From LMEP-6097 sp049314535 (GTDB lineage Bacteria; Cyanobacteriota; Vampirovibrionia; LMEP-6097): a stretch of DNA of 27,985 nucleotides. The notes below the pieces were generated by a model that saw only the letters and a program-made list of their open reading frames with translations, ran no database searches and had not been told where the DNA came from. This document shows, piece after piece, positions 22,347 through 27,985 of this stretch; within the stretch, counting starts at the first letter, position 1; each line of letters opens with the position of its first letter. The DNA lies in contig JBMOEX010000012.1 of the NCBI GenBank assembly GCA_049314535.1, positions 1 through 27,985 on the forward strand, written 5' to 3'. The position numbers and the translations under genes were made by a program.

Positions 22347-23684
22347 ATGTTCTCAGATAAAGATTTAATCAAAAATATTTACTTATACTCGAAACTCAAT
22401 CGAGTACCATTTCATACACCGATGCATCTCGGTAGAACAGAGTACCCTAATGACCTTTCAGAACTATCTGGGCTGGATAACCTTCAGTATCCGACTTCTA
22501 CTCTGAAAAATGCTGAAGAATACCTCAGTAAAATCTTCTTAACCGAGCGATCTTTTCTGTTAACGAATGGAGCTAGTATTGGATTGCAAGCTGCTATTTT
22601 AGCTTTAAAATTTCATTATTCACAAAGTAATCTAGCATTAAAACCACTTTTAGTATCACGTAATGTTCATAAGTCTATTTTAAGTGGAATTATTCTTGCT
22701 GGCTTTGATGTAGAATGGCTAGAACTCAATTATGATAATAATCTAGACCTTTATACTGGACTAAAACTCTCTGTAGCAGAATTAAAAGAATTTCTAAGTA
22801 ATCGAGAAGATGCTTATGCAGGTCTGGTTTTAACCAACCCTAGCTATGATGGATTCTATAGTGATTTAAGCTTACTGAAACCGCTAACCCTGCCCCTAAT
22901 TATCGATGAAGCACACGGCACACATTACTATTTCAGTGATGATTTACCGCAGGGTGCTTTAAAAACGGCTGGAGATATCGTTATTCACTCATTGCATAAG
23001 ACTCTTGGGGCTTTAACTCAATCTGCGGTAGCTCATATTAGTCTGCATTCTAAGATCCCAGCATCTTGCTATGAAGCTGCTTTAAGATTATTACAGACTA
23101 CTAGCCCAAGCTACCTAATTCTGAAAAGCATTTTAGAGTCTGTGCAGTATTACGCACAGGAAGCTAAAGAACTATGCTTAAAAGTAAAAGCACTCCAGGA
23201 GAAGATTTCAAGTAATCATCTTACCGCGAATAATGATGATTACTTTCGCATAATAATCCAAAATGCTAGGGCTGAAGAACTAGAAGTCTTTCTTGAAAAG
23301 AGAAATATTTTTATCGAAAAAAAATCAAGCAAATCTATAACTATTTTTCTCAGCCCCTACCATAATGAAAAAGATATAGATATTCTAAATACAGCTTTAA
23401 GTGAATTTCACTTGCCTAATCGCAGCGCTGCCCCCTCTGCACTAGAAATTTTCTCATTTCCAGATCAAGTTCTAAATCCACAATTAGCTTATTCTAGTCC
23501 TTTTCGGGAACTGCCTTATCAAGAATCTTTGGGTGAAATCTGTGCTGAATTATTCGCCCCATGCCCACCAGGCTTCCCACTTTTAGTTCCTGGGCAAAAA
23601 ATCAATTCCTCAATTATAGACAAATTAGGTATATGTGATGATTTCTTAAAATATAAACGTGGAATAATCCGAGTTGTTGAATAA
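22347..23684 (+). CDS. Orn/Lys/Arg decarboxylase-family PLP enzyme
   Basis: The 445-residue protein belongs to the fold-type I decarboxylase family (SpeA/YaaO type). It has TPMHLG near 24 (family: P-H-G), FLLTNGASIGLQAAI (70-84), LVSRNVHKSILSGIILAG (102-119), TNPSYDGFYSDL (163-174), the cofactor-binding IIDEAHGTHYYFS (185-197) and SLHKTLGALTQSA with the Schiff-base Lys218. A short C-terminal domain ends with APCPPGFPLLVPGQKI, also typical. It probably makes a polyamine precursor from a basic amino acid (arginine, lysine or ornithine); which one cannot be told from motifs. The gene is divergent from clpP with 24 bp between annotated starts. It is followed, 72 bp later, by the two TrpF-like genes. 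Confidence 0.88.
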   Translation: MFSDKDLIKNIYLYSKLNRVPFHTPMHLGRTEYPNDLSELSGLDNLQYPTSTLKNAEEYLSKIFLTERSFLLTNGASIGLQAAILALKFHYSQSNLALKPLLVSRNVHKSILSGIILAGFDVEWLELNYDNNLDLYTGLKLSVAELKEFLSNREDAYAGLVLTNPSYDGFYSDLSLLKPLTLPLIIDEAHGTHYYFSDDLPQGALKTAGDIVIHSLHKTLGALTQSAVAHISLHSKIPASCYEAALRLLQTTSPSYLILKSILESVQYYAQEAKELCLKVKALQEKISSNHLTANNDDYFRIIIQNARAEELEVFLEKRNIFIEKKSSKSITIFLSPYHNEKDIDILNTALSEFHLPNRSAAPSALEIFSFPDQVLNPQLAYSSPFRELPYQESLGEICAELFAPCPPGFPLLVPGQKINSSIIDKLGICDDFLKYKRGIIRVVE

Positions 23685-23709
23685 ATCTAGGAATAAAATA
23701 AAAGCATAG

Positions 23710-23738
23710 GTTTATTTTGTATTTAAGGAAAAATAAAC
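23710..23738. repeat. AT-rich inverted repeat between the decarboxylase and TrpF-like genes
   Basis: GTTTATTTT (23710-23718) and AAAATAAAC (23730-23738) are perfect 9-bp complements with an 11-base loop. It lies 25 bp after the decarboxylase stop and 18 bp before the GTG of the next gene. It could be an operator or a weak terminator; no T-tract follows. Confidence 0.4.
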
Positions 23739-23756
23739 TAAAATATCTAAAGTTGA

Positions 23757-24446
23757 GTGAGACCTAAAATAAAAATATCTGGAATAATGTCCGCTGAAGA
23801 TGCGAGGGCCGCTTTAGATTTAGGTGCTGATTATATTTCATTTGAAAACGTAAAAACCTCTAAAAGATATTTAGATTTTTCACAAATTACTGCTATTACG
23901 TCTGAAATTCCCCAGAATTATAAAAACAAGTTAGTTCTAGCGACTGAATCTGGATCTTATGATAATTTAATGCAAGTTTTGAGAAAAGCTGACATTAGTG
24001 CAGCACAGCCAAAATACCCTCATATCACGACCACAGATGTAATTAAAATGCGTAAATCTGGAATTCGCATATTTCAATACGAGTATCTAAGCAGCTCTGC
24101 TGATATATTAAATGTTAATTTGAGCCAAAATGCCTATGATTATGCAGTTTTTGATATTAGACCGACTTTTGTTTCAAACGTAGATAGGTTTACTCGTAAT
24201 TACAAAGTCGCAAGGATAGTTAGAGATATATTCAACGAAATTAAGTCAAACCTGCCTTTAGATTTCTATGGCATTAGTGGTGAACTGAGCCTAGAAAGTA
24301 TCTTTACTTTTATTCAAGTTTGCAAACCTAGCTTAATTGATCTTTCAATACAGCTTGAATCTCAACATTCGGTCTATAAATCTCATGATAGGATGTCACA
24401 ATTTTTTGGTAAATTGAATACGGTGTTTCCAAATGTTACGAATTAA
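23757..24446 (+). CDS. TrpF-like (beta/alpha)8 protein lacking catalytic residues
   Basis: This 229-residue protein aligns along its whole length with the next gene and with phosphoribosylanthranilate isomerase (TrpF). It keeps the fold-typical start (KIKISG at 4-9, ALDLGADYISFENVKTSKRY at 19-38) and the end (IDLSIQLESQHSVYKSHDRMSQFF). The catalytic Cys of KICG is Ser here. The FILDT-GGTG segment with the general acid and the phosphate-binding glycines has become VFDIRPTFVSNVDRF, and SSGIE has become SIQLE. It is therefore probably not an isomerase. Start is GTG at 23757. It overlaps the active-looking paralogue downstream by 14 bp, implying coupled translation and perhaps a complex. A regulatory or pseudoenzyme role is inferred. 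Confidence 0.75.
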   Translation: MRPKIKISGIMSAEDARAALDLGADYISFENVKTSKRYLDFSQITAITSEIPQNYKNKLVLATESGSYDNLMQVLRKADISAAQPKYPHITTTDVIKMRKSGIRIFQYEYLSSSADILNVNLSQNAYDYAVFDIRPTFVSNVDRFTRNYKVARIVRDIFNEIKSNLPLDFYGISGELSLESIFTFIQVCKPSLIDLSIQLESQHSVYKSHDRMSQFFGKLNTVFPNVTN

Positions 24447-25101
24447 GATATGTGGTCTAACAAATTTAGCAGATGCTTACATGGCCTTGAAGTTAGGAGC
24501 CGATTTTTTAGGCTTTAATAACATTAAGGGCTCCAAACGTTTTATAGATATTATAGACATCAAAGATATAATAGAACGAATGCCTGAAAGCCTTAGAGAT
24601 AAATGCGTACTTCTTGCTGAAGATGTTGATCTACAAAGCATAATCAAAACAGCTAAATCTCTTAATATCACTTCTATTCAGCCTTATATAACGAATCCCA
24701 CTATTACTGATGCTGATTACGTTAAGGTACGTGAACGTGGCATGGGTGTTTTTAGAGTTATTCATGTCGAAAATAAAAGATCTATCAGCGACCTATCCAT
24801 AGACCCGAATTCAGCGGACTATTTTATTTTAGATACTAAATCCTCAGATCCAAGTGAGCTCGGCGGCACTGGAGCTAGTTTTGATTGGTATCTCTATAAT
24901 TGTGCAAAAGCAGTGCTTCCTGAAAAGAAGATGGTTTTAGCAGGAGGAATTAACATTAAGAACTTAGATGAAGCTGTGGAGTACACAGAGACCCGCATGG
25001 TAGATTTATCATCTGGCATAGAAGATTCTCCTGGTATTAAATCTCATGACAAGATGCAAGCTTTATTTGCGCATATTAAAGGTGTTTCACAAAACAGTTA
25101 A
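24433..25101 (+). CDS. trpF: Phosphoribosylanthranilate isomerase homologue
   Basis: TrpF converts N-(5'-phosphoribosyl)anthranilate to CdRP in tryptophan synthesis. The 222-residue protein has RIKICGLTNLADA with the catalytic Cys7, ALKLGADFLGFNNIKGSKRFI, FILDTKSSDPSELGGTGASFDW with the general-acid Asp and phosphate-loop glycines, MVLAGGINIKNLDEAVE, and MVDLSSGIEDSPGIKSHDKM. The middle strand normally VQLHG reads SIQPYI, an unusual change, so substrate range could differ from true TrpF. It overlaps the degenerate paralogue by 14 bp. The MurT-like gene starts four bp after its stop. No other trp gene is in the window. Confidence 0.82.
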   Translation: MLRIKICGLTNLADAYMALKLGADFLGFNNIKGSKRFIDIIDIKDIIERMPESLRDKCVLLAEDVDLQSIIKTAKSLNITSIQPYITNPTITDADYVKVRERGMGVFRVIHVENKRSISDLSIDPNSADYFILDTKSSDPSELGGTGASFDWYLYNCAKAVLPEKKMVLAGGINIKNLDEAVEYTETRMVDLSSGIEDSPGIKSHDKMQALFAHIKGVSQNS

Positions 25102-25105
25102 AATA

Positions 25106-26527
25106 ATGCGTCAATCTCTTGCTATATTCTCTGCTCGCCTTTGTATTCATTTACTAAAATTTTTTAAATTAGGTAATGGCAGTAGTCTTCCAGGCAGGGT
25201 TGCGTTAAAACTTTTCCCAAAACTGTTATTACAGGCTAATCAAGATATTTTATCTAGGCAAGATGCACTTAAAGTGATGGTTTCAGGCACTAATGGTAAA
25301 ACGACTAGTGTAGGTCTAATCGATTCCATTTATGAAGTAACTCAAAACCAGAAAAATCTTATCAGCAATAGGCTAGGAGCGAATCTCTATTATGGTATTG
25401 CTACTGCTTTTTGTAATTTTCGTGGCAATTTCACTGAAGCAGATTTCATTCTAGAAGTAGATGAAGCTGCTTTAAAGACAGTCGTTAAACATATTAAACC
25501 TAATTTTCTTGCCTTTACAAATATCTTCAGAGATCAACTAGATCGCTTCGGAGAAATAGATGCTACCAAAAATCTGCTCGAAGAAGCTCTCAGGATAGCT
25601 GATTCAGAGACTGATTTTAATTTAATTTTAAATTATGACGATATTAAACTAAGATCTATATCGACTAAAACTAATGATAATATCTATTTTTTCAGACTTA
25701 TTACTAATGAAGCTTTGAAACTCAGTTCAGAGAAAGTCATTGATAAGGACAGCTCTTTTTTTGAAGAAAACTACTTAGATAAAGCTTCTTCACAGATTAA
25801 AACTAGTGTAATAAACGAAAATAAGCTTATAACAGGAAAGCTAAAAATTCTAGAAACTAAATACAGCGTTTTTGATTTAATTTTTAGAGGTGAAAGCATC
25901 GAAGTTACTCTAAATTTACCTGGTGTATATAATGTCTATAATGCTTTGCTCGCAGCATCAGTGTTTCTTGCAGCTGGAACCAGCTTAGAGAAAGTCGCTC
26001 AAGGTTTAACTCTTTATAGAGGTGCCTTTGGGCGTTCACAGACGATAAATATAAATGGCGTAGAGTCTAATATTTATCTGATTAAAAATCCTAAAGGCTG
26101 CTCTGAAGTAATTAATATGCTCAAGAATAATAAAAATTCTTTATACCTAATTATTATTAATGATAATTATGCAGACGGCAGAGATGTATCTTGGTTATGG
26201 GATGCTGATTTTGAGGCTTTGGTACAGGAGAATCATAAGGATGACGAAAGTACAGAAAATGAAGCTTGCAAGCCGTCCCATCAGTCACGAGTTAACTATG
26301 TCTGCTCTGGGAGAAGAGCCTATGATATGGCTTTAAGGCTTAAATACGCTGGAGCGAAAAGCACTGAAATTCATGTAGAAGCGGATATTCAGTCAGCCAT
26401 TGATTTTGCAAGTCATTACAAAAATTCTTTAAATATATTACCGACTTATACAGCACTTTTAGACTTAGAAAAAAGATTAAGCTTAACTACATCTCCTCTG
26501 GAGATATCTCCTCACCTTCATCATTAA
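25106..26527 (+). CDS. MurT-like Mur ligase with a repeat-derived insertion
   Basis: The protein of 473 residues (from ATG 25106, four bp after trpF) resembles MurT, the ligase partner of the MurT-GatD complex that amidates the glutamate of lipid II. Seen are an N-terminal helix (LKFFKLGNGSSLPGRVALKL), the P-loop VSGTNGKTTS, NRLGANLYYGIATAF, EVDEAALKTV, NIFRDQLDRFGEID, LPGVYNVYNALLAASVF, GAFGRSQTI, and the C-terminal DUF1727 region with VSWLWDADFEAL, CSGRRAYDMALRLKYAG and a TYTALLDL end. The four-Cys ribbon of typical MurT is missing from the middle domain. No gatD follows. About 22 residues between DFEALV and VNYVCSG are extra and are encoded by a repeat copy. The longer frame from 25046 would overlap trpF and lacks the family start. 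Confidence 0.82.
   Translation: MRQSLAIFSARLCIHLLKFFKLGNGSSLPGRVALKLFPKLLLQANQDILSRQDALKVMVSGTNGKTTSVGLIDSIYEVTQNQKNLISNRLGANLYYGIATAFCNFRGNFTEADFILEVDEAALKTVVKHIKPNFLAFTNIFRDQLDRFGEIDATKNLLEEALRIADSETDFNLILNYDDIKLRSISTKTNDNIYFFRLITNEALKLSSEKVIDKDSSFFEENYLDKASSQIKTSVINENKLITGKLKILETKYSVFDLIFRGESIEVTLNLPGVYNVYNALLAASVFLAAGTSLEKVAQGLTLYRGAFGRSQTININGVESNIYLIKNPKGCSEVINMLKNNKNSLYLIIINDNYADGRDVSWLWDADFEALVQENHKDDESTENEACKPSHQSRVNYVCSGRRAYDMALRLKYAGAKSTEIHVEADIQSAIDFASHYKNSLNILPTYTALLDLEKRLSLTTSPLEISPHLHH
26222..26279 (+). repeat. In-frame repeat copy in the MurT-like gene
   Basis: The 58 bp align without gaps to the intergenic copy at 8937-8994 and match at 45 positions. They are read in the same codon phase: VQENHKDDESTENEACKPS here against VHEDHEDDENAEIGVCEQC. 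It lies in a non-conserved loop between DFEAL and the NYVCSG strand of the ligase. Confidence 0.78.
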
Positions 26528-26630
26528 TTCCTGGCATAACCTTAGAAAAGACTGTGAGAAACATAACGAGAACAAAGCTTAACATCGCAAAACCTAAGAC
26601 CACACCTTTCCACATGCCTGCAAAAATCAT
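26487..26630 (-). CDS. 47-residue single-pass membrane peptide
   Basis: ATG at 26630 opens a 47-codon frame ending in TAG at 26489-26487. The peptide has a 22-residue hydrophobic segment (about 9-28: GVVLGFAMLSFVLVMFLTVF), a positively charged Lys before it and a Lys after it, and an acidic C-terminal tail (NDEGEEISPEEM). A second ATG at 26615 would give 42 residues. The gene lies downstream of mnmE on the same strand and overlaps the 3' end of the MurT-like gene on the opposite strand by 41 bp. I do not know the family; the clear membrane-plus-charged-tail design makes it more likely real than chance. Confidence 0.5.
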   Translation of the reverse strand: MIFAGMWKGVVLGFAMLSFVLVMFLTVFSKVMPGINDEGEEISPEEM

Positions 26631-26644
26631 ATTTTCATGTTAGC

Positions 26645-26687
26645 ATGGCACTGCTCGCAAACTCCAATTTCTGTGTTGCAGTGCCAT
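26645..26687 (-). repeat. Short hairpin version of the repeat (43 bp)
   Basis: ATGGCACTGC (26645-26654) and GCAGTGCCAT (26678-26687) are perfect 10-bp complements. Between them is the repeat core in reverse orientation (CGCAAACTCCAATTTCTG). It lies between mnmE and the small membrane peptide gene. Confidence 0.8.
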
Positions 26688-26693
26688 CATAAG

Positions 26694-26720
26694 ACTGCTC
26701 GCAAACTCCAATTTCAGCGC
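26694..26720 (-). repeat. Partial repeat copy beside the mnmE stop codon
   Basis: ACTGCTCGCAAACTCCAATT and the bases that follow it up to 26720 match the outer end and core of the element. The copy ends four bases before the mnmE stop (26724-26726). With the hairpin copy at 26645-26687 it makes two adjacent copies in the same orientation. Confidence 0.75.
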
Positions 26721-26723
26721 TAG

Positions 26724-27985
26724 CTATTTCCCGATACAAAACTGACTAAACATAGTATCCAAGATCTCTTCATTCAGGTCATCTCCAGTGATCTCCCCGA
26801 GCCTAGCTATCGCTGCTTTTAAATCTATAGTCCAAAAATCATGAGCGAGATTATCCTGTGCTGCATTAATCGCCTTTTTTAATTCATTAATGCACTGCCT
26901 TAAAAGATCTGCCTGCCTAGTATTAATACTAACTGCATTAATATCATGAACCTTTTTTAGCTCAGGGTTTGCTTTACTGAATATTAGCTCTTTAAGTTTC
27001 TTGATATTAATATCATTACTAGTCGAAATTAAAACATCATAGCACTGCTCGCGAACTCCAATTTCTGCGTTTTCGCCCACCTCAACTAAATCTAATTTAG
27101 TACCAATTCTAAGAAGTTTTTCTGGTTTTAAGTTTAATAAAATTTCTGCGCTTTCGTCACCCTGAACAGCGAAAGCATTCTCTGAACTTAAATCCTCTAA
27201 CCACAGCACTAAATCTGCTTCCTGAATTACTTTTTTACTAAGCCCTATACCTATCTGCTCGACTTTATCTTCACTCTTGCGAATACCAGCAGTGTCAAGA
27301 AATACTACTGTTAAGCCATTTAAATTTATAGATTCTTCGATAACATCTCTTGTCGTTCCAGCTACGTCCGTGACTATAGCTCTATCGCTTTCTAGCATTG
27401 CGTTTAATAAACTAGATTTACCTGCATTTGGTGCTCCAGCTAAAGCTACCTTAAAACCTTCTCTTAGAATAAGACCTGATTTTTCACTTTTAAGTATCTC
27501 CTGAACTTCATCAATAATTTCATATAATCTTTGACTAAAAACTTCCCTTGAATATTCTGGAACTTCGTCAGGGAAATCTATACAGGCGATTAACTCCGCT
27601 AAAATCCCTAACAATTCCACCCTTAACTCTTGTATTCGCTTACCTAAATTTCCAGAATAAAGCTTAAGTGCATTAGTGCTCGAAAGCTCACCGCGAGAGT
27701 GAATTAGATCAAGTATGCCTTCTGCTTGACTGAGGTCAATCTTTTTATTTAAAATCGCTCGTTCAGTAAATTCCCCAGCCTGAGCGAGTCTTGCTCCATT
27801 TTCTAGAACTAAACTTAAAATCTTTTTACTTAGCCAAGTTCCACCATGGCATTGTATTTCGATTACATCTTCACCAGTAAAGCTTTTGGGGGATTTGAAG
27901 CATAGCACCAAAGCTTGATCCACCTTCTTGCACTGCTCGCGAACTCCAATTTCTGCGTTTTCGTCGTCCTCATGATCCTCGTGTA
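26724..27985 (-). CDS. mnmE: tRNA modification GTPase MnmE, 5' end beyond the right edge
   Basis: MnmE, with MnmG, modifies U34 of certain tRNAs. Visible are the N-terminal-domain signature VDQALVLCFKSPKSFTGEDVIEIQCHGG, G1 GAPNAGKSSL, G2 VAGTTRD, G3 DTAG, a G4-like TKLD (usual NKxD) and the C-terminal FCIGK that carries the essential Cys. A GTG at 27923 is not the true start: the frame stays open through the edge and the family's first ~50 residues should lie beyond it. Two stretches are repeat-encoded: the visible N-terminal HEDHEDDENAEIGVREQC (27930-27983), just before the conserved VDQAL strand, and VGENAEIGVREQC (27042-27083), between G4 and the G5 region (STSND). Both sit where families vary in length. 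The gene is followed by two repeat copies and a small membrane-peptide gene. Confidence 0.95.
   Translation of the reverse strand, partial: HEDHEDDENAEIGVREQCKKVDQALVLCFKSPKSFTGEDVIEIQCHGGTWLSKKILSLVLENGARLAQAGEFTERAILNKKIDLSQAEGILDLIHSRGELSSTNALKLYSGNLGKRIQELRVELLGILAELIACIDFPDEVPEYSREVFSQRLYEIIDEVQEILKSEKSGLILREGFKVALAGAPNAGKSSLLNAMLESDRAIVTDVAGTTRDVIEESINLNGLTVVFLDTAGIRKSEDKVEQIGIGLSKKVIQEADLVLWLEDLSSENAFAVQGDESAEILLNLKPEKLLRIGTKLDLVEVGENAEIGVREQCYDVLISTSNDINIKKLKELIFSKANPELKKVHDINAVSINTRQADLLRQCINELKKAINAAQDNLAHDFWTIDLKAAIARLGEITGDDLNEEILDTMFSQFCIGK
27042..27083 (-). repeat. In-frame repeat copy in the GTPase domain of mnmE
   Basis: Read on the minus strand, the 42 bp match the core and right end of the 121-bp element almost exactly and encode ENAEIGVREQC. 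The insertion is in the loop after the G4 motif TKLD. Sequence left of the core (GAGGTGGGC against GAGGACGAC) suggests that the element extends to about 27083. Confidence 0.85.
27141..27158 (-). repeat. Possible eroded repeat core in mnmE
   Basis: GACGAAAGCGCAGAAATT on the minus strand matches the element core at 17 of 18 bases and is read in the same codon phase (DESAEI against DENAEI). The match stops abruptly on both sides. It falls between the G3 and G4 motifs. Confidence 0.4.
27930..27985 (-). repeat. In-frame repeat copy near the N terminus of mnmE, cut by the window edge
   Basis: The 56 bp match 8938-8993 at 54 positions. Read on the minus strand they encode HEDHEDDENAEIGVREQC, joined directly to the conserved KKVDQALVLCF segment of MnmE. 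The outer part of the element, if present, lies beyond the window. Confidence 0.88.

Noticed and set aside
25046..25105. ATG at 25046 as the start of the MurT-like gene.
   Set aside because: It would overlap trpF by 56 bp, and the added 20 residues do not resemble MurT, whereas ATG 25106 gives the usual family N terminus.
27923..27923. GTG at 27923 as the start of MnmE.
   Set aside because: The frame is open upstream to the window edge and conserved N-terminal MnmE residues would be missing, so the true start lies outside.

Overview
The window is an AT-rich, densely packed bacterial segment that uses the standard code (TGA works as a stop, for example at yvcK and clpX). Secretin N-domains, type IV pilin-like proteins, a lipobox substrate-binding protein and a SpoA-domain (FliM/FliN/SctQ) protein point to a diderm. 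YvcK with two N-terminal membrane helices, a DUF309 protein and an OmpR-type regulator would fit a non-photosynthetic relative of cyanobacteria (Melainabacteria/Vampirovibrionia-like). That placement is inference from gene style only; no rRNA or other phylogenetic marker was compared.

Layout. 1-0.9 kb: the tail of an unknown gene, then DUF309 and a small ORF behind a promoter with a palindrome touching the start codon. 0.95-4.26 kb (minus): ASCH protein, PIN-GNAT-ASCH fusion, YraN and a secretin-N-domain protein, all overlapping. 4.37-6.13 kb (plus): a stand-alone RapZ C-terminal domain followed by YvcK. 6.1-8.7 kb (minus): a small ORF, a Bem46-like hydrolase and an unknown 422-residue protein, the last two with Ser/Thr-rich N termini. 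9.0-11.8 kb (plus): leuB, a response regulator and hemD. 11.8-15.1 kb (minus): a lipoprotein fusing PstS-like and Leu/Ile/Val-binding-like domains, and a FliM/FliN/SctQ-like protein. 15.2-20.2 kb (plus): an alpha/beta hydrolase, a large GspK/PilX-like protein, a minor pilin and an unknown protein. 20.3-22.3 kb (minus): clpP-clpX. 22.3-26.5 kb (plus): an Orn/Lys/Arg decarboxylase-family enzyme, two tandem TrpF homologues (the first lacking catalytic residues) and a MurT-like ligase. 26.5-28 kb (minus): mnmE, running off the right edge, and a 47-residue membrane peptide.

The most striking feature is a dispersed repeat family. A 121-bp intergenic copy (8874-8994) has imperfect 16-bp terminal inverted repeats and is open throughout in one frame; its right half encodes HEDHEDDENAEIGVCEQC. 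The same DNA lies inside genes in that same reading frame: twice in mnmE (one copy 54/56 identical to the intergenic one), once in the MurT-like gene (45/58 identical), once in the leader of a minor pilin (23/28), and probably in eroded form in hemD. Shorter intergenic versions (36-46 bp) keep the core but close it with different, self-complementary arms. This resembles in concept the Rickettsia palindromic elements that insert in frame into protein genes, but I do not recognise this sequence family.
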